This document shows, one piece after another, positions 1 to 6,096 of a stretch of 8,275 nucleotides of DNA (the first letter of the stretch is position 1; each line of letters begins with the position of its first letter). The notes under the pieces are model-generated. The model saw only the letters and a list, made by a program, of their open reading frames with translations, searched no databases and had not been told where the DNA came from. A program made the translations under genes and the position numbers. The stretch is from an uncultured Paracoccaceae bacterium. GTDB taxonomy: Bacteria; Pseudomonadota; Alphaproteobacteria; Rhodobacterales; Rhodobacteraceae. The stretch lies in the NCBI GenBank assembly GCA_937916485.1, contig CALFSV010000258.1, forward strand, positions 1-8,275, in the 5' to 3' direction.

Positions 1-1
1 T

Positions 2-913
2 GGCATCCGCCCTGACATGGTCACCGACCAGACGTCTGCCCACGATCCGATCAATGGATATTTACCCCAGGGCTGGACAATGGCCGAGTGGAAGGAAAAA
101 CGCGAAAGCGACCCGAAGGCAGTTGAAAAAGCTGCTAGCGCATCGATGAGAACTCACGTTTTAGCAATGGTCGATTTCTGGAAAGCAGGTGTTCCAACGT
201 TTGATTACGGCAACAACATTCGTCAGGTGGCGTTGGAAGAAGGGCTTGAAAATGCGTTCGAATTCCCTGGCTTTGTGCCCGCCTATATCCGCCCGTTGTT
301 CTGCCGTGGCATCGGCCCGTTCCGCTGGTGCGCGCTGTCAGGCGACCCCGAAGATATTTACAAGACCGACGCCAAAGTCAAAGAACTGGTGGACGATCCA
401 CACCTGCACAAATGGCTTGATATGGCGCGCGACCGGATTGCTTTCCAAGGCTTGCCAGCACGTATCTGCTGGGTCGGTCTGGGTGTACGTCATAAGCTGG
501 GTCTGGCGTTCAACGAAATGGTGCGCACCGGCGAATTGTCTGCGCCTGTCGTCATTGGTCGCGATCATCTGGACAGCGGGTCCGTTGCATCGCCGAACCG
601 CGAAACCGAGGCCATGAAGGACGGTTCTGATGCTGTGTCGGACTGGCCGCTTCTAAATGCCCTGATCAACACTGCATCCGGTGCGACGTGGGTGTCGATC
701 CACCACGGTGGTGGCGTCGGCATGGGGTTCTCCCAACACGCAGGCATGGTGATTTGCGCTGACGGCACCGATGAGGCCGCAGCCCGTCTGGAACGGGTGC
801 TTTGGAATGATCCGGCGTCTGGCGTCTGGCGTCATGCCGATGCGGGCTACGAAGATGCGGTTTCCTGTGCGCGTGAACAAGGCCTGCGATTGCCAACAAT
901 CCTGGGCAATTAG
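2..913 (+). CDS. hutU: Urocanate hydratase (urocanase), C-terminal part
   Basis: Urocanase adds water to urocanate to give 4-imidazolone-5-propionate, the second step of histidine degradation in the cytoplasm, using tightly bound NAD+ as an electrophile. The frame is open from base 2 and reads [16 protein letters not shown], a core family sequence, so the ATG at 17 is internal and the true start lies upstream. About 303 C-terminal residues of a protein usually near 555 are present. The urocanase signature [10 protein letters not shown] is intact at 443-472, with its conserved Cys codon at 467-469. The conserved stretches [37 protein letters not shown] and [16 protein letters not shown] are also intact. 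Nothing suggests a divergent thiourocanate-type paralogue; it looks like ordinary HutU. Other hut genes are probably to the left. The stop is TAG at 911-913, followed by a 104-bp gap to the Rieske gene on the same strand. Very sure of the family and symbol. Confidence 0.96.
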   Translation, partial: GIRPDMVTDQTSAHDPINGYLPQGWTMAEWKEKRESDPKAVEKAASASMRTHVLAMVDFWKAGVPTFDYGNNIRQVALEEGLENAFEFPGFVPAYIRPLFCRGIGPFRWCALSGDPEDIYKTDAKVKELVDDPHLHKWLDMARDRIAFQGLPARICWVGLGVRHKLGLAFNEMVRTGELSAPVVIGRDHLDSGSVASPNRETEAMKDGSDAVSDWPLLNALINTASGATWVSIHHGGGVGMGFSQHAGMVICADGTDEAAARLERVLWNDPASGVWRHADAGYEDAVSCAREQGLRLPTILGN

Positions 914-919
914 ACCCCG

Positions 920-936
920 CATTAGCGTGCCTAATG
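920..936. promoter_or_regulatory. Inverted repeat CATTAG-N5-CTAATG, candidate operator
   Basis: A perfect 6-bp inverted repeat with a 5-base centre (CATTAG, CGTGC, CTAATG) lies 7 bp after the urocanase stop and about 80 bp before the Rieske oxygenase start. Its 17-bp size suits a dimeric helix-turn-helix repressor site upstream of the oxygenase gene. It could also form a weak RNA hairpin. No regulator gene is in the window to match it with. The repeat is seen directly; the operator role is inferred. Confidence 0.35.
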
Positions 937-963
937 GCCGCTATGACGATTGCTGAATTGAGG

Positions 964-985
964 CCCTCGCGCTGCGGCGCTAGGG
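964..985 (+). terminator. GC-rich hairpin between hutU and the Rieske gene
   Basis: The bases CCCT-C-GCGC, a TGCG loop and GCGC-T-AGGG form a nine-position stem with one C/T mismatch and a tetraloop, a stable RNA hairpin. It is not followed by a U-tract (the next bases are TTGACACG), so it is not a classical intrinsic terminator. It may slow transcription leaving the hut operon, protect the hutU 3' end, or lie in the leader of the Rieske mRNA, where it ends 19 bases before the Shine-Dalgarno. The structure is seen; the role is uncertain. Confidence 0.4.
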
Positions 986-1004
986 TTGACACGAAAACCT
1001 GAAC

Positions 1005-1010
1005 AGGAGG
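1005..1010 (+). promoter_or_regulatory. Perfect Shine-Dalgarno AGGAGG of the Rieske gene
   Basis: AGGAGG with a 7-base spacer to the ATG at 1018 is the strongest ribosome-binding site in the window. It fixes the start of the oxygenase and suggests efficient translation compared with the weaker sites of its neighbours. Confidence 0.85.
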
Positions 1011-1017
1011 CCACCCC

Positions 1018-2046
1018 ATGTTTTTACGTAATTGCTGGTACGTCGCTGGATGGAGCAAGGATTACGGTCGCACGCTGAAGGCACAAATGTTGCTGGGCGA
1101 AAACGTCGTGCTGTACCGCTTGGAAGACGGCACGCCCGCCGCACTGGAAGATGCCTGTCCCCACCGTAAATTGCCACTTTCTATGGGCCAGCTTGACGGT
1201 GACACCGTGGTCTGCGGCTACCACGGCCTGACGTTTGATTGCACCGGCAACTGTACCGACAGCCCTACCCAACGCGGCATGACACCCCGCCGTGCGGTTG
1301 TGCGATCTTATCCTGTAGTGGATCGTTATAACCTGTTATGGATCTGGATGGGTGACGCCGACAAAGCCGATCCAGCAGACATCTACGAGATTGAGAATTA
1401 TGATCATCCGTCTTGGGGTTGCACCGATGGCGGGATTCTCCCGATCGCATGCAACTACCTGTGGGTGGTCGATAATTTGCTCGATCCTTCGCACGTCGCG
1501 TGGGTGCATGTCACATCGTTTGCTGGCGGCGGCACGGACTCAGCGCCTCTCGACATGGAAAAGACCGACCGAGGTGTGATTGTCTCGCGCTGGATTTATG
1601 ACCAACCCGCATCGCCGTACTACAAAGATCTCGTGAAATTCTCCGGCAACTGTGATCGCAAACAACACTATGAGATGTCAGTACCGGCCATTGCGTTGAA
1701 CAAATCCATCTACACCCCCGTGGGTACCGGCGGACCTGATGCGCCGATGGTGGACGACACGTACATCAACATCTCATACAATTTTATGACCCCTGTGGAT
1801 GAACACAACACGCAATACATCTGGTTCCAGCATCGCAACACGGACCCGACCGACAAAGCGATTTCCGAGAAGATGAACGCTGGTGCTGTGATGGCATTCA
1901 ACGAGGACAAAGAAATCCTAGAGGCTGTTCACAAAGGCATGGATGCAATGATTACGCCGAACATCGACCTCGGTTTGGACCTGGGCGCAAAGACGTTTCG
2001 TCTGAAATTGCAGCGGATGATTGAGGCCGAACAAGCCGACGCTTAA
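1018..2046 (+). CDS. Rieske non-heme iron oxygenase, VanA-like (vanillate O-demethylase type)
   Basis: This is the catalytic subunit of a two- or three-component Rieske oxygenase, 342 aa, the usual length for VanA-type demethylases. The N-terminal Rieske [2Fe-2S] domain has C47-x-H49 and C66-x2-H69. The C-terminal catalytic domain has the mononuclear iron motif N153-L-L-D156-P-S-H159-x4-H164 and the probable third ligand D297 in FNEDKEI. All metal ligands are present, so it should be active. VanA relatives typically remove O- or N-methyl groups (lost as formaldehyde) or hydroxylate small acids, with electrons passed in from a reductase. A reductase gene lies downstream on the opposite strand (3082-4287). 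The start is fixed by the AGGAGG at 1005. The stop interlocks with that of the convergent amidohydrolase in TTAA. The position just after hutU suggests a substrate linked to histidine or urocanate, which is inference. The substrate is unknown and no gene symbol is justified. Confidence 0.93.
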   Translation: MFLRNCWYVAGWSKDYGRTLKAQMLLGENVVLYRLEDGTPAALEDACPHRKLPLSMGQLDGDTVVCGYHGLTFDCTGNCTDSPTQRGMTPRRAVVRSYPVVDRYNLLWIWMGDADKADPADIYEIENYDHPSWGCTDGGILPIACNYLWVVDNLLDPSHVAWVHVTSFAGGGTDSAPLDMEKTDRGVIVSRWIYDQPASPYYKDLVKFSGNCDRKQHYEMSVPAIALNKSIYTPVGTGGPDAPMVDDTYINISYNFMTPVDEHNTQYIWFQHRNTDPTDKAISEKMNAGAVMAFNEDKEILEAVHKGMDAMITPNIDLGLDLGAKTFRLKLQRMIEAEQADA

Positions 2047-3065
2047 CGCAGCGCGGCCTGTCGCTTGTCTTCCAACAGTGCAAACAAGTCCTGTGCCGTT
2101 TTCCAAATGACTTGCGCTTTTTCGTCCTCGCTCAGATCGGCGGGGACGACGGCGTGCGCATAAGGATCATCCTTGAAGATCGGATAATCCGACCCCAGCA
2201 TGATCCGATCCGCGCCCAACACTTTTACTGCGGTTTCTAGGGCACGTGGGCCGAGCGACGCGCAGTCATACCAAAGGCGGCGCAAACGACCCGTCGGGAA
2301 GGGTTCGTCTGGATTGCGGTGGCGGGCGATGCTTTCGATCCGCTCAAAGATGAACGGCAGAGTGCCGCCAAGGTTCACGATCTGGAACGTGATGTTGGGG
2401 AAAGCGTCGAGCATATCAGACAGGATCACCGTCAGTGCAACTTGCGACGCACCCGATTGTAAATCCACTGCAGACAGGCGGTATTGCATGTTGTCGGTTG
2501 GCCGCGCCGGAGGCTCTTCACCGACCTTTAAGCCGGGGTGCAGCATGATGTGGCAGCCGTAGTCGTTGGCGGCCTTTAGCAGCGGGCGCATTTCCTCCAT
2601 GTCAGCCAGCGTGTTGAAGTAATCTGACGGCAGGATGACCCCCGGCAGGCCCAGATCACGGCGAATGCGGCGTACCTCGGCGCAGGCCAGATCCATATCG
2701 GCCAGCGGGAGACCGGCCAGCCCGATCAATGCGCCCTCGGTGTCTTTGGTCAACTGCGCGAGAAAGTCATTATAGTCGTATATCGCAGTCGCGATCTCAT
2801 CGACGGGGAGCAGATCAACACCTAAGGCGCCTGGGAACGTCAACATGCGGTGCGTCAACCCCGTGGCTTTCATGTCCGCGAGCCCGACCATGTAATCGTG
2901 GTAATGTTCGGTGAACGGAAATTCGCCATTCATCGCAACCATCATCTCCGCGCCATCGTCCCGGATGCGCAGGTAGGGGCGTTTCTGGCGGGCGCGCAGC
3001 GCGTCGACTAAGCCACCGCCGTAATAGTGGGAATGCATATCAATGCGCTGGTTTTCTTCGCTCAT
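2043..3065 (-). CDS. Metal-dependent amidohydrolase, ACMSD-like (Amidohydro_2 family)
   Basis: A TIM-barrel metal-dependent hydrolase or decarboxylase of 340 aa, the size of the aminocarboxymuconate-semialdehyde decarboxylase group. The barrel opens with D9-M-H11-S-H13 (the HxH metal pair). H176 in HIMLHPG is the next expected ligand, and D293 in GSDYP is the strand-8 Asp. In related enzymes a catalytic His precedes the GG of the motif near residue 231 (typically HLGG); here the reading is VNLGGTLPF, with Asn231. The fold and metal site look intact, but the acid/base chemistry may differ. Members decarboxylate or hydrolyse small carboxylated, often ring-derived compounds, so this one may act on a product of the Rieske enzyme. 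It starts at ATG 3063-3065 with an AGGAAGG-like site upstream. It lies 16 bp after the reductase and is probably translated from the same mRNA. Reaction unknown. Confidence 0.9.
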   Translation of the reverse strand: MSEENQRIDMHSHYYGGGLVDALRARQKRPYLRIRDDGAEMMVAMNGEFPFTEHYHDYMVGLADMKATGLTHRMLTFPGALGVDLLPVDEIATAIYDYNDFLAQLTKDTEGALIGLAGLPLADMDLACAEVRRIRRDLGLPGVILPSDYFNTLADMEEMRPLLKAANDYGCHIMLHPGLKVGEEPPARPTDNMQYRLSAVDLQSGASQVALTVILSDMLDAFPNITFQIVNLGGTLPFIFERIESIARHRNPDEPFPTGRLRRLWYDCASLGPRALETAVKVLGADRIMLGSDYPIFKDDPYAHAVVPADLSEDEKAQVIWKTAQDLFALLEDKRQAALR

Positions 3066-3081
3066 CTTGGCCGCCTTCCTA

Positions 3082-4287
3082 TCACATCAGTGATTTCAAA
3101 TCGGTTTGCGGGTCAGCAACTGCCGTTGGATCAGGTGATTTTCCCGCTTCGATCAACCGCCTGCCGATCATAAATTCGCGCGGAGCATTCATTGCATCAA
3201 CCGCCAAAAGCTGCGTGCCCGCGTAGTACCAGTGTGACACCGATCCGTCCCGTTCACCGCCACGCACCACAACACGATCATAGCCCGTGTTTAGCCCTGC
3301 TATTTGCAGCTTAACGTCAAACTGATCGGACCAGAACCACGGTTTGGCTACATATTCGATGTTGGCGCCCATAATGTTGGTGGCGACAGCCTCGGCCTGA
3401 TCGATGGCGTTTGGCACGCTTTCCAGGCGGATTCGGTTGCCGCGAAACGGAAACGATGCGCAATCGCCAGCCGCCCAGACGTGGGGCTGGGACGTGCGCC
3501 CGTACGTGTCGGTTTCAATACCATTGTTGAGAGTGACGCCCGTGTCTTCGGCAAGATCCACATTTGGGCGAATGCCGATCCCAACAATCACCAGATCAAC
3601 GTCCAGCGTCTGGCCGTCCGTCAATTCTGCGCCCTTAACCGGCCCGTCGCCTGTCAATCGCGCCAGCCCGACGCCTTCGATGATGTTGACGCCGTTGGCG
3701 CTGTGAAGAGTACGAAAGTAGTCTGAGGTTTGCGCAGATGCCACACGTTGCAAAATGCAGTCCGCCATCTCAACGAGCGTTACATGCAGACCCATTTTTG
3801 CGGCCACGGCGGCGGCTTCAAGTCCGATGTACCCGCCGCCTACGATCAACGCTTTGCGACCCTTGGCAAACGCGGGGGCCATTGCGTCGATATCTGCAAG
3901 GGTGCGTACGGAGTGGACTCCGTTAAGGTTTCCACCAATCGCATCGGGTAATTCTATGGGGGACGACCCCATCGTTAGGATCAGGTCATCAAAATTCAGT
4001 CGCTCATCCGCGACAGTTATCGTCCGCGCCTTTGCATCGATTTCGCGCACTTCAGTTCCAAGCATGAGGCGGATGTTTTCATCGGCGTAGCTGGCTTCGG
4101 GGCGCAGAAACAGACGTTCGCGGGTCACATCGCCTAGCAGATAGCCTTTGGACAACGGAGGGCGCTGATAGGGTGGAACAGGTTCGCTGCCGATCAGGGT
4201 TACATCGCCATCAAATCCTAAAGTGCGTAGTTTGAAGGCCGCTGAACTGCCAGCTTGCCCCGCGCCGATTATCACGATGTGCGTCAT
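3082..4287 (-). CDS. NADH-dependent FAD ferredoxin reductase of the oxygenase-coupled (ONFR) type
   Basis: This flavoprotein passes electrons from NADH to an iron-sulfur partner of an oxygenase. With the start at 4287 it has 401 aa, normal for the rhodocoxin/putidaredoxin/BphA4-type reductases. The FAD Rossmann motif G8-A-G-Q-A-G13 is followed by PPYQRPPLSK. The NAD-binding motif G150-G-G-Y-I-G155 is followed by the acidic E173 after LV, typical of NADH preference. The second FAD motif is WAAGDCASFP (D275), and the C-terminal domain begins with the characteristic WFWSDQ. I chose the ATG at 4285-4287 because GAAGG lies just upstream and the FAD motif then sits at residue 8. The frame stays open further upstream (ATG at 4314, TTG at 4359), but neither has a ribosome site. 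No ferredoxin gene is adjacent, although this reductase class normally needs one. The likely client is the Rieske oxygenase. Confidence 0.92.
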   Translation of the reverse strand: MTHIVIIGAGQAGSSAAFKLRTLGFDGDVTLIGSEPVPPYQRPPLSKGYLLGDVTRERLFLRPEASYADENIRLMLGTEVREIDAKARTITVADERLNFDDLILTMGSSPIELPDAIGGNLNGVHSVRTLADIDAMAPAFAKGRKALIVGGGYIGLEAAAVAAKMGLHVTLVEMADCILQRVASAQTSDYFRTLHSANGVNIIEGVGLARLTGDGPVKGAELTDGQTLDVDLVIVGIGIRPNVDLAEDTGVTLNNGIETDTYGRTSQPHVWAAGDCASFPFRGNRIRLESVPNAIDQAEAVATNIMGANIEYVAKPWFWSDQFDVKLQIAGLNTGYDRVVVRGGERDGSVSHWYYAGTQLLAVDAMNAPREFMIGRRLIEAGKSPDPTAVADPQTDLKSLM

Positions 4288-4330
4288 TGAACTACCTTCA
4301 TTAAGATCAGACATAATGGGATTATGGGTA

Positions 4331-4359
4331 GAAATACGTGAGGAGGCTGCGGTCGTCAA
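4331..4359 (-). promoter_or_regulatory. Candidate sigma-70 type promoter for the reductase-amidohydrolase unit
   Basis: On the minus strand TTGACG (4359-4354) and TATTTC (4336-4331) are separated by 17 bases: a 5/6 match for -35 but only 3/6 for -10. The position suits, between the terminator at 4381-4418 and the reductase start, giving a leader of roughly 35-40 bases. It would also make a translation start at 4359 impossible. Moderate to weak evidence from sequence alone. Confidence 0.33.
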
Positions 4360-4380
4360 GAAGATGCGATTCGGTAACGC

Positions 4381-4418
4381 AAAAGCGGCGCCCGGTGTGG
4401 ACGCCGCCGTTTGTTTTC
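4381..4418. terminator. Bidirectional intrinsic terminator after the solute-binding protein gene
   Basis: GCGGCG (4385-4390) pairs with CGCCGC (4402-4407). Two further C-G pairs (CC 4391-4392, GG 4399-4400) close the loop if A4401 is bulged. On the plus strand the stem is flanked by AAAA before and TTTGTTTT after, so either transcript has a U-rich tail: UUUU on the minus strand, UUUGUUUU on the plus. It sits about 40 bases after the minus-strand stop at 4449 and should separate the binding-protein transcript from the reductase unit. Confidence 0.72.
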
Positions 4419-4448
4419 TTAGATGTAATTCTTAAAAAAAAGAGGCCT

Positions 4449-5225
4449 TCATAAACCCCATTTTGCAGCTGTCTCGTCAAAGAACCCTTGGGCTTCTTTC
4501 AGTTCGATCCAGCTGTTGACGTAGTTGATCCAAACCTGATCGGTCTGTGGCAGCAACATTGCGATCGGTGTTGGCGCGCGTGGCTCCATGACTTCGATCT
4601 GACGCAGGTTCGGGAACTTGGTTAGCAGTGTTGATCCTTCGATATTGGATGTGATGAACACATCCGCGCGGCCCGAAAGTACCTCTTGGAAGCCGCGTGC
4701 AGGGGCTTCAACGATAGTAATATCAGCGTCTGGGAACCAAGCGCGAGTATTAGCTTCGAACGTTGTGCCCAATGTAGTTGCGACATTTACGTCTGCCATG
4801 TTGATTGATGCCCAATCGTCGAACTGGTCAAGTTTGTCTTCTGTGGTGAAGGGCAGGATTTCGACCGAAAGATAGCTGTCTGAGTATCCGGCAGCCTTGA
4901 GGCGAGCAGGGCTGATCGAGGCCGAACCGGTGATGTGGTAGTTGCCAGCGACAATACCGTTTACCAGTGTTTTCCAGTCGGTTGGAACCATCTCAAGCTC
5001 GACACCCAAATCCGCGGCAAGCTGTGTCATCACATCAATGTCATAACCGACATATGAATTTGTGGCTGGATCACGAACCGACATGGGGTTCCAGTCACCG
5101 GTTGTGCCGACCTTCAAGGTGCCGCCGCTAAGAATATCGTTGAGAGCAGATTGCGCGATAGCAGGTGCGCCCATCAGCGACATGGCGCAAGCCGCAACAA
5201 GGCCAAGTGATTTCAAAATAGTCAT
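4449..5225 (-). CDS. Periplasmic solute-binding protein, family 3 (polar amino-acid ABC importer)
   Basis: The extracytoplasmic receptor of an ABC importer, 258 aa. A signal peptide runs to about residue 24 (charged start, hydrophobic core, AIA before Gln25). The mature protein starts with the family-3 pattern GTLKVGTTGDWNPMS and continues with GYDIDVMTQLAADLGVE, and it resembles the cyclohexadienyl dehydratase/PheC branch of this fold. R108 in SISPARLKAAGYSD matches the Arg that binds a ligand carboxylate. At the position where amino-acid receptors usually have an Asp for the alpha-amine (xTD), this protein has Asn194 in ITSNIEG, so the ligand may not be a normal primary amino acid. The gene is divergent from the ATPase-permease pair at 5343-6867, which supports its role as their receptor. 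A GGGGGA ribosome site lies 7 bases before the ATG at 5223-5225. PheC-like enzyme activity is a less likely alternative given the ABC partners. Confidence 0.9.
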   Translation of the reverse strand: MTILKSLGLVAACAMSLMGAPAIAQSALNDILSGGTLKVGTTGDWNPMSVRDPATNSYVGYDIDVMTQLAADLGVELEMVPTDWKTLVNGIVAGNYHITGSASISPARLKAAGYSDSYLSVEILPFTTEDKLDQFDDWASINMADVNVATTLGTTFEANTRAWFPDADITIVEAPARGFQEVLSGRADVFITSNIEGSTLLTKFPNLRQIEVMEPRAPTPIAMLLPQTDQVWINYVNSWIELKEAQGFFDETAAKWGL

Positions 5226-5245
5226 TTTATTCCCCCGTTAGGTTG

Positions 5246-5275
5246 GTTACAGGTTTTTATGTCTGTTCTTTTCAA
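5246..5275 (-). promoter_or_regulatory. Candidate promoter for the solute-binding protein gene
   Basis: On the minus strand TTGAAA (5275-5270, 5/6 match to -35) and TGTAAC (5251-5246, 4/6 match to -10) are 18 bases apart, upstream of the ATG at 5225. The -35 overlaps the palindrome at 5271-5283, which would let a bound regulator block polymerase. Weak evidence, based on hexamer matches only. Confidence 0.3.
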
Positions 5276-5283
5276 ATTTTGAA
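5271..5283. promoter_or_regulatory. Palindrome TTCAAA-T-TTTGAA, candidate operator of the divergent transporter promoters
   Basis: A perfect 6-bp inverted repeat around one T lies near the middle of the 117-bp gap between the binding-protein gene (minus) and the ATPase gene (plus). Its position would let one dimeric regulator control both directions of the importer. The sequence is AT-rich, so chance is a real alternative. Confidence 0.35.
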
Positions 5284-5303
5284 TAGATTTTTTTGGAAAA
5301 GCA

Positions 5304-5332
5304 AGTCTTAATATATGGGACCCTAGTCTTAA
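5304..5332 (+). repeat. Two direct copies of AGTCTTAA spaced 21 bp
   Basis: AGTCTTAA occurs at 5304-5311 and 5325-5332, start to start exactly 21 bp, which places both copies on the same face of the helix. The second copy runs into the ribosome-binding site of the ATPase gene. A tandem regulator site, possibly controlling the ATPase-permease operon, is the simplest reading; chance cannot be excluded for an 8-bp repeat. Confidence 0.35.
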
Positions 5333-5336
5333 GGAA
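5331..5336 (+). promoter_or_regulatory. Ribosome-binding site AAGGAA deciding the ATPase start
   Basis: Two ATGs are in tandem at 5340 and 5343. AAGGAA ends 3 bases before the first and 6 before the second, so the second ATG has the more usual spacing and is preferred. The two starts differ by one Met only. Confidence 0.6.
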
Positions 5337-5342
5337 CGCATG

Positions 5343-6086
5343 ATGTCCAATTCAGGCACGGCGATTGAAATATCGCAGCTAAACAAATGGTATGGAACGT
5401 ATCATGCCCTCAAAGACATTAATCTAACGGTAAAACACGGGGAGCGCATCGTAGTGTGCGGCCCGTCGGGGTCCGGCAAGTCAACTTTGATCCGCTGTGT
5501 GAACTCCCTCGAAGAACATAACTCCGGCACGATCACGGTTGACGGGATCGAAATGAAGGACGCAGCATCGATCAACGAGATCCGATCCGAAGTTGGGATG
5601 GTGTTCCAACAGTTCAACCTATTTCCGCATTTGACGATCCTGCAGAATTTGACGTTGGGACCGATGAAATCGCGTGGGATGTCCAAGAAAGACGCCGAAG
5701 AACGCGCTATGGGTTACCTCGAACGCGTTCGTATCCCCGATCAGGCACACAAGAAACCAAGTGGATTGTCGGGTGGCCAGCAACAGCGCGTCGCAATTGC
5801 CCGCAGCCTGTGCATGGAACCGAAAATCATGCTGTTCGATGAGCCGACGTCTGCACTGGATCCCGAAATGATCTCCGAAGTTCTCGACGTGATCGTTGAT
5901 CTGGCTGAGGACGGTATGACTATGATTTGCGTCACCCATGAGATGGGGTTCGCTCGCCGCGCCGCGGACAGAATGATCTTTATGGACCACGGCGAAGTGA
6001 TTGAAACCGGCACACCGGAGGAGTTTTTCGAGGCGCCGAAATCGGAACGGTGCCAGCAATTCCTTAGCCAAATTTTGCAGCATTAG
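5343..6086 (+). CDS. ABC importer ATPase, polar amino-acid type (GlnQ/HisP-like)
   Basis: The cytoplasmic ATPase that powers the importer, 247 aa from the second ATG. All ABC motifs are present (numbers from the first Met): Walker [10 protein letters not shown] at 41-49, Q-loop at FQQFNLFPH near 90, signature LSGGQQQ at 143-149, Walker B IMLFDEP at 163-169, D-loop SALD, and the switch His200 in VTHEM. The sequence [11 protein letters not shown] and the length are typical of the polar amino-acid uptake subfamily. It is followed after 10 bases by the permease gene, so the two form an operon, divergent from their binding protein. Nothing in it tells the substrate. Confidence 0.95.
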   Translation: MSNSGTAIEISQLNKWYGTYHALKDINLTVKHGERIVVCGPSGSGKSTLIRCVNSLEEHNSGTITVDGIEMKDAASINEIRSEVGMVFQQFNLFPHLTILQNLTLGPMKSRGMSKKDAEERAMGYLERVRIPDQAHKKPSGLSGGQQQRVAIARSLCMEPKIMLFDEPTSALDPEMISEVLDVIVDLAEDGMTMICVTHEMGFARRAADRMIFMDHGEVIETGTPEEFFEAPKSERCQQFLSQILQH

Positions 6087-6096
6087 GGGTCGGATC

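Noticed and set aside
189..617. Long overlapping open frames inside urocanase, the reductase and the creatininase gene
   Set aside because: They are shadows of strongly coding genes, with no ribosome sites or recognisable protein sequence.
2..913. Urocanase as a thiourocanate- or S-methyl-thiourocanate-type paralogue
   Set aside because: All visible core motifs, including [10 protein letters not shown] and the [12 protein letters not shown] region, match ordinary urocanase. I see no divergent active-site segment.
986..1014. Perfect -35 consensus TTGACA at 986-991 before the Rieske gene
   Set aside because: A -10 box 17 bases on would fall at 1009-1014, inside the Shine-Dalgarno and spacer, where the bases (GGCCAC) do not resemble a -10. 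It cannot drive this gene as a normal promoter.
4288..4359. N-terminal extension of the reductase (starts at 4314 or TTG 4359)
   Set aside because: There is no ribosome site upstream of either, the extra residues resemble no family sequence, and the best promoter candidate lies inside the extension.
4434..4441. Run of eight A (eight T on the minus strand) right after the binding-protein stop as the terminator
   Set aside because: No stem with a loop precedes it; the adjacent AGGCCT is self-complementary without a loop. The hairpin at 4385-4407 is the better terminator.
6001..6096. Permease starting inside the ATPase gene
   Set aside because: The Arg-rich extension is the end of the ATPase gene in another frame. 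The ATG at 6097 has a ribosome site and begins a clean hydrophobic segment.
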